The notes beneath the pieces are model-generated. The model saw only the letters and a program-made list of their open reading frames with translations. It was not told the origin of the DNA and searched no databases. The position numbers were made by a program, and so were the translations under genes. DNA of 64,000 nt from a bacterium (GTDB taxonomy: Bacteria > Lindowbacteria > 2-12-FULL-62-27): NCBI GenBank assembly GCA_016202645.1, contig JACQOF010000097.1, forward strand, positions 30,929 to 94,928. The letters run 5' to 3'. Positions 50,185 to 58,156 of this stretch are shown one piece after another (positions within the stretch are counted from its first letter, which is position 1; every line of letters begins with the position of its first letter).

Positions 50185-51182
50185 ATGTCCTTCTGGTGAA
50201 ACTGGGGGCTCTCGGGGATGTTCTGCGGACGACGTGCCTCATTCCGGGCATCCGGCGAAAGTGGCCTTCCGCGAAGATTACATTTCTTTCTCGCCCGGCG
50301 TCTCTGCCGCTTCTATGCCGCATCCCGGACTTGGGTGAAACAGTGACGGCAACGGACGGGCAATGTCGTTCGGCCGTCCGGGACAGGGCGTTCGATGTGC
50401 TGGTGAACCTGGACGAAGACCGCGAGGCGACCGATCTGGCGGAGACCGGCCGGTTCGGGACGATGTACGGGATCGGGCGGGAACCTGGCGGGAAACTCCG
50501 GGCGCTTGCGCCGGAATCGGAACGGCTGGTCCGGCTGACGTGGGATGACAGGTTGAAGTTCCACGAGAACCAGAGGTCATACCCCGCGCTCATCTACGAA
50601 GCGATCGGCGCTGTCTGGGAAGGGGATCCCTACCGGTACGTCCCGCCGCCGGACGCCGAGTTGCGACGGGCGCGGCTCCTGTCGAATGTTCCCGGCCCGC
50701 GCCGAGTCGGACTTTTTGTCGGCGCCTCAGAGCGATACGCGAACAAATTCTGGTCGGAGGCGGAAATTCTTGAATTTTGCCGCGCTCCCGTGCCGGGTCT
50801 TTTTTTGCTGGGCGGCCCCTCTGAGAACGCCCGCATGGCGCGTCTCGGTGAACACATCGACGGATCACGCGTTCCGAGCGTTCGAGTCGACCATCTGGAT
50901 GATCTGGCGGCGGTGATCGGCGGCTGTTCCGCGCTCATTTCGGGGGACACGCTGGCGATGCATCTGGCGACAGCGCTGGGCATACCGTCTGTGACACTGT
51001 TCGGCCCGACATCCTCCTCCGAGATTTTCCTGTACGGCCGCGGCCGGAAAATCATATCGCCTTATGCCTGCGGTCCGTGTTATCTCCGGACATGCGACAT
51101 TCGGCCCAGCTGTATGAGCGCGATAAGCGCAGACCGGGTGCGGTCCGCGGTTCGGGACGTTACGGGCGGGTTGCGAGACTGA
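50181..51182 (+). CDS. GT9-family (heptosyltransferase-like) glycosyltransferase
   Basis: 333 residues. LLVKLGALGDVLRTTCLIPG (4-23), VLVNLDED, GLFVGASERYANKFW and the C-terminal SGDTLAMHLATALGIPSVTLFGPTSS are the GT9 blocks, the last being the sugar-nucleotide-binding D-T-x-x-x-H pattern. Cysteines in YACGPCYLRTCDIRPSCM near the C terminus are common in this branch. It is likely to add heptose or a related sugar to lipopolysaccharide core or another envelope glycan. It is coupled by ATGA to the four-helix-bundle gene. Confidence 0.88.
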   Translation: MNVLLVKLGALGDVLRTTCLIPGIRRKWPSAKITFLSRPASLPLLCRIPDLGETVTATDGQCRSAVRDRAFDVLVNLDEDREATDLAETGRFGTMYGIGREPGGKLRALAPESERLVRLTWDDRLKFHENQRSYPALIYEAIGAVWEGDPYRYVPPPDAELRRARLLSNVPGPRRVGLFVGASERYANKFWSEAEILEFCRAPVPGLFLLGGPSENARMARLGEHIDGSRVPSVRVDHLDDLAAVIGGCSALISGDTLAMHLATALGIPSVTLFGPTSSSEIFLYGRGRKIISPYACGPCYLRTCDIRPSCMSAISADRVRSAVRDVTGGLRD

Positions 51183-51870
51183 TTCGAATTTCGGGGCCGG
51201 TTTCCGCCAGGTATTTGAAAATCAGGCGCCGAAGTTCAGCCCTCAGCGATGGGTGCCGCTCCTCGGCAATTTGAATTTCAATATCCTCTCCCTGGAAGGC
51301 GATTGATCCGCCGCTCCGCTCGGTCAAGTCAAGCAGGTCCCGCTTGAACAGGGATATGTCGGAAATTCTGGCGACGAGGCCGGCTCGCGCCGCCGGGGCC
51401 GGTGACACGACGGGAACTTCCAGAGTCAACGGGACGGCGACGACTGGAGGCGGTGAGGGAATAGAGGGAATCGGTCTGGATGTCTCCGCGGTCGGCTCTT
51501 CGGCGGCGATGACTTTGGTCGGGATCCTCTCCGCTGTCTCCGCGGGCGGGACGGGCGCCGCCCGCTCCGGCCGCTTTGCCTGCCGCGGCGCTTCGGGTTC
51601 CGGTTCTTTTTTCAGAGGCGACAGAATCTGAACGGACCGCGTCAGCTGAGGCGGCGGCGCCTCGGGCGCTGCCTGAAGCTGGGGCAATTCCGGCGTGACT
51701 ATTTCTTCCGTCGGAATCGTCATGGGAATCTGTACCGGGGTTTGGTTGAAGACTTGCGGCGCGGACGTCTCCGACACCGGAGGCCGCGCCAGAACCGTGG
51801 AGATGCCCGCCCCGATGAGGATCGAAAGAGCCGCAGTCAGGTCCCGGGCAAACATCTTGCGGGGCGTCAT
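51160..51870 (-). CDS. Proline-rich single-pass membrane protein
   Basis: 236 residues. One N-terminal membrane helix (DLTAALSILIGAGISTVLA) is followed by about 140 residues rich in Pro, Glu and Ala, then a folded C terminus (RISDISLFKRDLLDLTERSG ... RAELRRLIFKYLAETGPEIR). The general layout recalls TonB or other periplasm-spanning linkers, but no TonB box-binding motif is clear. It is coupled by a 4-base overlap to the M48 peptidase upstream and overlaps the convergent GT9 gene by 23 bases. Confidence 0.75.
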   Translation of the reverse strand: MTPRKMFARDLTAALSILIGAGISTVLARPPVSETSAPQVFNQTPVQIPMTIPTEEIVTPELPQLQAAPEAPPPQLTRSVQILSPLKKEPEPEAPRQAKRPERAAPVPPAETAERIPTKVIAAEEPTAETSRPIPSIPSPPPVVAVPLTLEVPVVSPAPAARAGLVARISDISLFKRDLLDLTERSGGSIAFQGEDIEIQIAEERHPSLRAELRRLIFKYLAETGPEIRISLATRP

Positions 51871-53366
51871 GGGGCCAGCTTGAAGTGAAAGGAAACGCGC
51901 TCCTCGATTTTTTTCCGGGTCTTGGCGTCCCGCCGGACTTCCTCGTCCAGGGGGCGGACGACACAGGAAAAATCGAGGGCATCCGGGCGGCGGTCGAGCT
52001 CTTTCCGGGCGATTACCAGGATCTTAATCTGAACGTAGCTTCGCTGGGGAATCACCGCCTTGGAGGGATCGATCTCGAGTTTGACGTCGGGTAAATCGGC
52101 CGCGGCGTACTTGACCTCGAAATCGGACACGATGACGGGCGTATCGGATTCGTTGACCAGCGAGGCGTAGAGCGCCGGCACGGCGCGTTCCTTGAACCAC
52201 CCGACCACCCGCGGGCGCTGGAATTTGAGCCGCATGGAGAGCGTGTCGGTCCGGACCCATTCGTTGAAAATGAGGGTCTCATCGAAGGCCTTGATCCGGT
52301 CCGTTTCGTCCGGATGGGTCTGCAAAATGGCCGGACGTTCCGGCCGGTCCCGGGAGAGGTCGTCCAGTTTGAGCAGGACGCGCCGCATGGCGCTGGTGTC
52401 CTGGCCGAGAGTCGCCAGAATCCATTTCGCGCCGGCGTCGGCCTCGAGCTCAAATTGCCGGGAAAATCCGTTCATGACGAGGTGGACGGCATAGTCCTGG
52501 AGAACCTGGAAAATACCGCCGAAGCTGGCGCTCTTGTTGAGGATGGCGGACGCGAGGGCCGTGATGAGGGTCAGTTTCTGGCTGAGTTTGAAGTCCTGCA
52601 AAACGTGCCGGAACTCCGCGTGCATGATTTCGTGGGCCAGCACCGCCGCCACCTCGTCGTCGTCCTCCAGAATATCGAGGAGTCCGGTGGTGAAGTAGAT
52701 GTTGCCGTTTCCGGCGGAGATCGCGTTTTTTTCGAGGCTGGACCTGAGCGGCGTGAAAAAGAATTCGAGGTGCTTGCGGTCAAGGATCGGAATCATGGGC
52801 CGGCCGAGACGGTCGAGCCGTCCGGCGATCTTATCGTCATTGAGTTTCCGGTACCGGAACTCGACGATGCCGGAAACTTGATTGGCGATGGCTTCCTCCA
52901 GTTCGAAATCCTCCTCCGTGATGGCCTCCTGAAAGCAGATGGGGCAGGGATCAAAGCGGGGGCTCAGAGAGTCCGTGTCGGCCGACACGGTCACATTTTT
53001 TTCGGCCTCGCGCGGGGCGTGCCCGAACGTGCGCTTGTGATAGAAACAGCCGCCGGCCCTGGCCGAGTAGGGGCGGGTGTCTTGGGGTTCGGTGTCAGTT
53101 CCGGTTGTGTCAATCGAGGGTGTGTCGCCGGCCGGTTCCGGAGGGACGCCCATCGCCAGGAGGGTGGGCTGAGAGTCGGGCGCTAAGCCGGGTGTGTCCG
53201 CGATCGGACGGGTGTCCACAGTGACGGTGGCCGCCGGTTTGGGCTGGGCTTTGTGTTTTTTCTTGACGCGCACCCGCGCCGCCGCGTCGGCCGCGTCGGC
53301 GGTCAGGAGAAGCGCGGCGAGACACATCCCAAGAACGAGGGCGGGCGCGGCGGGCGCGCGGGTCAC
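51867..53366 (-). CDS. M48-family zinc metallopeptidase, secreted
   Basis: 499 residues. The N terminus looks like a signal peptide (ALVLGMCLAALLLTADAADA). A cysteine region, GGCFYHKRTFGHAP ... DPCPICF, about 90 residues later resembles Ada-type metal-binding segments. The peptidase core has VAAVLAHEIMHAEFRHVL (HExxH) and QFELEADAGA (third ligand Glu). The C-terminal about 130 residues form an added domain. Relatives such as BepA/YfgC act on outer-membrane protein assembly; the same role here is inferred. It overlaps tpiA upstream by 4 bases. Confidence 0.87.
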   Translation of the reverse strand: MTRAPAAPALVLGMCLAALLLTADAADAAARVRVKKKHKAQPKPAATVTVDTRPIADTPGLAPDSQPTLLAMGVPPEPAGDTPSIDTTGTDTEPQDTRPYSARAGGCFYHKRTFGHAPREAEKNVTVSADTDSLSPRFDPCPICFQEAITEEDFELEEAIANQVSGIVEFRYRKLNDDKIAGRLDRLGRPMIPILDRKHLEFFFTPLRSSLEKNAISAGNGNIYFTTGLLDILEDDDEVAAVLAHEIMHAEFRHVLQDFKLSQKLTLITALASAILNKSASFGGIFQVLQDYAVHLVMNGFSRQFELEADAGAKWILATLGQDTSAMRRVLLKLDDLSRDRPERPAILQTHPDETDRIKAFDETLIFNEWVRTDTLSMRLKFQRPRVVGWFKERAVPALYASLVNESDTPVIVSDFEVKYAAADLPDVKLEIDPSKAVIPQRSYVQIKILVIARKELDRRPDALDFSCVVRPLDEEVRRDAKTRKKIEERVSFHFKLAP

Positions 53367-54127
53367 GAGACGGGGACGCGAAAGCGGACGATGCGCGAAA
53401 ACGACTCCGCGGTGAGGGACGCGCCGCCGACCAGGGCGCCGTCAATGTCGATCTCGCTCATCAGATCATCGATATTTTCGGGTTTGACGCTGCCCCCGTA
53501 CAAAATCCGAATTCGCTCGGCGGCCGGGCCGAACTTATCGATGAGCCGCCTGCGAATCAGGGCGTGGACTTCCTGCGCCTGCTGGGGCGTTGCGGTGTGG
53601 CCGGTGCCGATGGCCCAGACCGGCTCGTAGGCGACGACGAGCATTTCTCCCTGGTCCTTTGAAATCCGGCCGAGTCCGCCGTCCAGTTGACCAAGGACCA
53701 CGTCGTGGGTCCGGCCGGCCTGCCGTTCCTCGATTTTTTCTCCGACGCAGAAGATCGGGGTAAGCCCGGCCGCGAGCGCGGCGGGAACTTTCCGGGATAT
53801 TCCCTCGTCCTTTTCGCCGAAGATATGCCGACGCTCGCTGTGCCCGAGGATCACGTGGCGGACGCCGAGGTCGGCGAGCATGCCGGGCGATATTTCTCCG
53901 GTGAAGGCGCCCTCTTTTTCGGAGTGCATATTCTGGGCGCCGAGGATCAGATGACTGTCGGAGAGCATTTCGGAAACGGATTTGAGCGCTGTAAAGGGCG
54001 GACAGAGCACGACCTCGCGGTCACGGACCTGGCCGATCGAGACTTTGAGTTTTCGCACCAGAGCGAGGGCTTCGCCCACGGTCTTGAACATCTTCCAGTT
54101 TCCGGCCAGAAGGGGTTTTCGGCCCAT
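53363..54127 (-). CDS. tpiA: Triosephosphate isomerase
   Basis: 254 residues. GNWKMFKT carries the N-terminal active-site Asn and Lys, VILGHSERRH the catalytic His, and VVAYEPVWAIGTGHTATPQQ the catalytic Glu and flexible loop; ILYGGSVKPEN binds phosphate. It interconverts the two triose phosphates. It follows pgk after 3 bases and overlaps the M48 peptidase gene, where many bacteria have secG instead. Confidence 0.97.
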   Translation of the reverse strand: MGRKPLLAGNWKMFKTVGEALALVRKLKVSIGQVRDREVVLCPPFTALKSVSEMLSDSHLILGAQNMHSEKEGAFTGEISPGMLADLGVRHVILGHSERRHIFGEKDEGISRKVPAALAAGLTPIFCVGEKIEERQAGRTHDVVLGQLDGGLGRISKDQGEMLVVAYEPVWAIGTGHTATPQQAQEVHALIRRRLIDKFGPAAERIRILYGGSVKPENIDDLMSEIDIDGALVGGASLTAESFSRIVRFRVPVS

Positions 54128-54130
54128 GGA

Positions 54131-55351
54131 TCAGTTGCCGGCGGTGCGGTCGTCCAGGACCGCGATGCCCGGGAGGACTTTGCCTTCGATGAATTCCATC
54201 GACGCGCCGCCGCCGGTCGACACGTGGTCCATCCGGTCCGCCACGCCGGCGACGTGGACGGCCGCGACGGAATCGCCGCCGCCGACGATTTTGACGGCGC
54301 GGCACTGGGCGAGGGTCCGCGCGAAAGCGAAGGTGCCTTCGGCGTAAGCGGGGGTTTCGAAGATTCCGAGCGGCCCGTTCCAAAAAACGGTTTTCGCGTC
54401 GGCCAGGGCTTCGGAAAAAATCTGAAGGGTCCGCGGGCCGACGTCGACGCCCTCGAGGTCCGACGGGATCCGGTCGGTCGGGACGACGGCGATTGTGCCG
54501 GGCTGATCGGGACTGCGCACGGCCCGGGTGTCGACAGGCAGAATGATCCGGACGCCGCGGCGCTCCGCTTCATCCAGAATTTTCCGCGCTTCGTCGAACA
54601 GCTCGACTTCGCAGAGAGACTTGCCGACGGCCCCGCCTTGCGCGGCGACGAACGTATAGGCCATCGCGCCGCCGATGAGAAGGCGGTCGACCTTGGACAG
54701 CAGGGAAATCAGGGCGGAGAGTTTGGAGGATACTTTCGCGCCGCCGAAGACCGCGACAAAGGGGCGCTCCGGGTTGGACATCACGCCGCCGAGATATTCG
54801 ATCTCTTTTTTCATGAGGTACCCCGCCAACCTCGGCTTGAGATGGGCGGCGACGCCGGCGGTTGAGGCGTGCGCGCGATGGGCGGAACCGAAGGCGTCGT
54901 TGACGTAGACAGAACCGAGTTTCGCCAGGGCGTGGGAAAATTCCGGATCGTTTTTTTCCTCTTCAGGATGAAACCGCAGGTTCTCCAGGAGAGCGACGGC
55001 GCCCGGCGCGAGTTTCGACACGGCTGATTCGATGTCGGGGCCGATCGAGTCCCTCAGCGCGAGGACGGGTTTGCCGATGAGATCGGACAGCCGGCGGGCC
55101 GCCGGCGCCAACCTCAGGCCCTCGGAAATTTTGCCTTTGGGCCGGCCGAGGTGCGACATCAGGACGGCGGATCCGCCGTCTTTGAGAATTTTGCGGATGG
55201 TGGGAAGACTTTCGCGGATTCGCGTGTCGTCCGTAACGGCGCCGGACTTGTCGAGGGGCACATTAAAGTCGACGCGGACCAGCGCGCGCCTTCCGGAAAA
55301 ATTCAGGTCGTCGACGGTTTTCTTTTCGAATACCGCGCCGGCGGTCGGCAT
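54131..55351 (-). CDS. pgk: Phosphoglycerate kinase
   Basis: About 406 residues from ATG 55351 (MPTAGAVFEKKTVDDL). RALVRVDFNVPLDKSGAVTD, LMSHLGRPKG, LLENLRFHPEEEKNDPEF and KIVGGGDSVAAV with STGGGASMEFIEGKVLPGI are the conserved blocks. No clear ribosome-binding site precedes this ATG; it lies 8 bases after the gap stop, so coupling may suffice. It makes ATP in glycolysis. Confidence 0.96.
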   Translation of the reverse strand: MPTAGAVFEKKTVDDLNFSGRRALVRVDFNVPLDKSGAVTDDTRIRESLPTIRKILKDGGSAVLMSHLGRPKGKISEGLRLAPAARRLSDLIGKPVLALRDSIGPDIESAVSKLAPGAVALLENLRFHPEEEKNDPEFSHALAKLGSVYVNDAFGSAHRAHASTAGVAAHLKPRLAGYLMKKEIEYLGGVMSNPERPFVAVFGGAKVSSKLSALISLLSKVDRLLIGGAMAYTFVAAQGGAVGKSLCEVELFDEARKILDEAERRGVRIILPVDTRAVRSPDQPGTIAVVPTDRIPSDLEGVDVGPRTLQIFSEALADAKTVFWNGPLGIFETPAYAEGTFAFARTLAQCRAVKIVGGGDSVAAVHVAGVADRMDHVSTGGGASMEFIEGKVLPGIAVLDDRTAGN

Positions 55352-55359
55352 CTGAAGTC

Positions 55360-56355
55360 TTAAAGCAGACTCGCCGTCAGTTCCGCGACCCGGCTCGAGT
55401 ATCCCCACTCGTTGTCGTACCACCCGAACACTTTGACGAGGCTGTCCTGGGCGTCGGTGAGGGAACTGTCGAAGATGCAGGACGCGGGGTTGCCGTTGAA
55501 GTCCCTGGAAACGAGAGGCTCGGCGCAGTACTGGAGGTAAGGCTTGAGCCGCGAGGATTCGGCGGCCTTTTTGAAGGCCGCATTAATTTCATCCTTCGTG
55601 ACGGGCCGGGACAGCACGGCCGCGAGGTCCACCATGGAAACGTTGGGCGTCGGCACGCGGATCGCGCAGCCGTTGAGCTTGCCCTTCATGTCCGGAATCA
55701 CCAGCCCGATCGCCTTGGCGGCTCCGGTTGTGGTGGGGATCATGGACAGTCCCGCGGCCCGGGCGCGGCGAAGGTCCTTGTGCGGAAAATCCAGGATGAC
55801 CTGGTCGTTGGTGTAGGAATGGATGGTCGTCATGAGACCGTGCTGGATTTTGAAATTATCGTGGAGGACTTTGACGAGCGGCGCCAGGCAGTTGGTGGTG
55901 CAGGACGCGTTGGAAATGATGTGGTGTTTGGCCGGATCGTAGGCGGTCTCGTTGATGCCCATGCAGATGGTGATGTCCTCGCCTTTGGCCGGCGCGGAAA
56001 TCACGACCTTGCGTGCGCCCGCCTCAAGATGGGCCTTGGCCTTTTCGGCGGCCGTGAATCGTCCCGTCGACTCGATCACAATGTCGATCTTCAGGTCCTT
56101 CCACGGAAGTTTCGCCGGATCCTTCTCCGCGACAACCTTGATCTCGCGGTCCCCGATCACCAGGGCGCCTTCCTTGGCGGACACCGGCTGGGACTGAATG
56201 CCGAAAGTCGAATCGTACTTGTACAAATGCGCCAGGGTCCTGGCGTCGGTCAGGTCGTTGACCGCCACAAAATCAAGCTTGGGATTGTTCCATCCGGCCT
56301 TGAGGACCAGACGGCCGATCCGGCCAAAGCCGTTGATCGCGACACGAATGCTCAT
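55360..56355 (-). CDS. gap: Glyceraldehyde-3-phosphate dehydrogenase, type I
   Basis: 331 residues from ATG 56355, with GAGGAGG 8 bases upstream, which decides the start against the GTG three codons earlier. [14 protein letters not shown] binds [16 protein letters not shown] holds the catalytic cysteine, and [15 protein letters not shown] is the C-terminal signature. It is the first gene of gap-pgk-tpiA. A leucine/asparagine residue pattern near [10 protein letters not shown] suggests NAD preference. Confidence 0.97.
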   Translation of the reverse strand: MSIRVAINGFGRIGRLVLKAGWNNPKLDFVAVNDLTDARTLAHLYKYDSTFGIQSQPVSAKEGALVIGDREIKVVAEKDPAKLPWKDLKIDIVIESTGRFTAAEKAKAHLEAGARKVVISAPAKGEDITICMGINETAYDPAKHHIISNASCTTNCLAPLVKVLHDNFKIQHGLMTTIHSYTNDQVILDFPHKDLRRARAAGLSMIPTTTGAAKAIGLVIPDMKGKLNGCAIRVPTPNVSMVDLAAVLSRPVTKDEINAAFKKAAESSRLKPYLQYCAEPLVSRDFNGNPASCIFDSSLTDAQDSLVKVFGWYDNEWGYSSRVAELTASLL

Positions 56356-56397
56356 GAACAGCACCTCCTCTGAGTGACAGACAAACTTGGTTCTAGC

Positions 56398-57000
56398 CTA
56401 TCGCCCGGAAGGCGTCAACCGGCGGTCGGCCTCGCGCATGACCTGGCGCGCCTCGTCGAGCATCCGGCGCATTTCGGATTCGAGGCGCTGGTTGATGAGG
56501 CCTCGGACGAAAAGGCCGAAAAAACGCAGAAGAGGGTTTTCGACGTCGATGTAGACGTAGAAATTTCCAAGAGACCGGCCTTCGGGAAGTTCCCGGTAGG
56601 TGAACTTCATGGCGTATCGGCCGCGAAATCCGCCGCCGGTACGCTCGAAAACGCCCTCGCCGACGGCTTCGAAGTGTCCGCCGGACGGCTGGAGGTCCAA
56701 GCGCACAGTCCGGATTTGCGCGGTGAGTCCGCGCGGGGTTGTGAGCACGTACGCATTCGTATCGGCGGCGTCCAGCCGGTAATCAAGACCGGTGACGGAT
56801 TTGGCCAGGCGCACGGCGGCGGGCATGTCGGTGAGCAATGCCGCGAGCGCCGCAGGCCGAGCTGGAAGGGTCTCGCCCTCTAGGACCCACTCGGCGAGGG
56901 CGTGCCGGGCGAATTCGTCGACGGGGGATGAGAGCGCAGCGTCGGGGAAGGCCGGCTGGGCCGGGAGGAAAAACAGGGCCAGGATACAAAAACTCAACAA
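56398..57000 (-). CDS. Secreted protein of unknown function
   Basis: About 200 residues with an unclear start: TTG 57000 would give a signal-peptide-like LSFCILALFFLPAQPAFPDA. The frame is open upstream to 57192, but that part translates a GTCATTCCCGC-type repeat and is discarded. Later segments (EAVGEGVFERTGGGFRGRYA, KFTYRELPEGRSLGNFYVYI, INQRLESEMRRMLDEARQVM) look like a beta-rich lipid/ligand-binding-type domain plus a C-terminal helix. I recognise no named family. It is probably periplasmic and precedes gap on the same strand. Confidence 0.6.
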   Translation of the reverse strand: MLSFCILALFFLPAQPAFPDAALSSPVDEFARHALAEWVLEGETLPARPAALAALLTDMPAAVRLAKSVTGLDYRLDAADTNAYVLTTPRGLTAQIRTVRLDLQPSGGHFEAVGEGVFERTGGGFRGRYAMKFTYRELPEGRSLGNFYVYIDVENPLLRFFGLFVRGLINQRLESEMRRMLDEARQVMREADRRLTPSGR

Positions 57001-57045
57001 AGGCGAGATTGGAGAAGGCTCAGGTCTCAAGTTTTGGGAATTGTC

Positions 57046-57130
57046 GTCATTCCCGCGAAAGCGGGAATCCAGTCCATGACCGGCTCCCGTTGGAATTCCG
57101 AACCTGGATCCCCGCTTTCGCGGGGATGAC
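57046..57130. repeat. Paired inverted repeat (GTCATTCCCGC family)
   Basis: The left arm 57046-57072 is identical to the left arm at 21402. The right arm 57104-57130 reads CTGGATCCCCGCTTTCGCGG and on, with a compensated change that keeps its own stem. The spacer is 31 bases. It lies between the aldehyde-oxidoreductase-like FAD subunit and the secreted protein. Confidence 0.88.
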
Positions 57131-57145
57131 GAAAAGGACGGACAG

Positions 57146-58156
57146 TCAGTCGGGTTTCCAGCTGAGTTTGTCATAGGTGACTTCCAGCGCACGCCGCACG
57201 AGATTTTTCACGATGGACATTTTGTATCCGTTTTCCGGCAGAGGCGCCGCGACGTCGGCGGCGTGACTGGCCGCCGCGGCCAGAAGACTCCGGTCCAGTT
57301 TCTGGTGTGACAGGGTCTTGACGACGGCTTCAGGCGTATAGGCCCGCGGCGCCACGCCGCCGAGAAAGAGCTGGATATTTTTAAACCGCCCGTGAAAATT
57401 ATTATAGACGACGGCGACGGAAGCGAGCGCGAAATCGAACGCGCCGCGTTCCGTGATTTTCAGGAAGGTTCCCGTATAGCGGTTGGAAAGGCCGGCCAGC
57501 CGGATCTCCCGGTTGATCTCGCCGGGCTGAAGGGTGTGGAATTTCAGAGGGTCTTTTTTTGGATCCGGATATAGATCCCGGACCGGCATTTCGCGTTCTT
57601 TGCCGTCGGGGTTCAGAATGATCAACTGGGCGTTCAGGGCGTGGAGGGCGAGCCCAAGATCGGAATGATAGACCGACCAGCACGGGCCGCCGTCGAAAAT
57701 CGCGTGATAGCGGTGATCCCCGGTGACGGCCGGACAATCGGAACCGTCGCTCCGATGGCAGGAAAATCCGCCGCGAAGGTACCAACAGCGCGGCCTCTGC
57801 AGGAGATTGCCGGCGAGCGTGCCCTGCGCGCGGATCTGGGGAGATCCGACGGCCGCGGCCGCCTCGGAAAGAGGCCAGGCCAGCCTCCGCACGGCGTCGC
57901 TCTCGGCGATCTCCGCGATGGTGAGGGCCGCGCCGAGACGGAGCTGGTCGCCGCGGGAGTGGATGTAGGACGTGTCGGGAATCTGCCCGATCGGAATCAA
58001 AATGTCCGGACGGGTCGACCCCGCCGTCGGCGAGTCGACCTCGTCAAGAATCTCCAGCCCGCCGCCGATGACGGCGGCTTTGCCCGGGCTGTCCGCGATC
58101 CTTCGGGACGCGTCCTGCAGAGTCCGGACTTTTTCCAGAAGGAATGGATAACTCAT
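57146..58156 (-). CDS. Molybdenum hydroxylase FAD subunit, PaoB-like
   Basis: 336 residues. AAVIGGGLEIL near residue 30 and GSPQIRAQGTLAGNLLQ (about 103-119) are FAD-binding blocks of the CoxM/XdhB family. The segment QRPRCWYLRGGFSCHRSDGS with CPAV and GGPCWSV holds four cysteines spaced as in E. coli PaoB, which carries an extra [4Fe-4S] cluster. It passes electrons from the 2Fe-2S subunit to an acceptor. Its ATG overlaps the end of the molybdenum subunit gene by 4 bases. Confidence 0.88.
   Translation of the reverse strand: MSYPFLLEKVRTLQDASRRIADSPGKAAVIGGGLEILDEVDSPTAGSTRPDILIPIGQIPDTSYIHSRGDQLRLGAALTIAEIAESDAVRRLAWPLSEAAAAVGSPQIRAQGTLAGNLLQRPRCWYLRGGFSCHRSDGSDCPAVTGDHRYHAIFDGGPCWSVYHSDLGLALHALNAQLIILNPDGKEREMPVRDLYPDPKKDPLKFHTLQPGEINREIRLAGLSNRYTGTFLKITERGAFDFALASVAVVYNNFHGRFKNIQLFLGGVAPRAYTPEAVVKTLSHQKLDRSLLAAAASHAADVAAPLPENGYKMSIVKNLVRRALEVTYDKLSWKPD

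Noticed and set aside
57001-57192. Longer N terminus for the secreted protein at 56398-57000
   Set aside because: It reads through the repeat at 57046-57130 and would place the signal peptide inside the chain.
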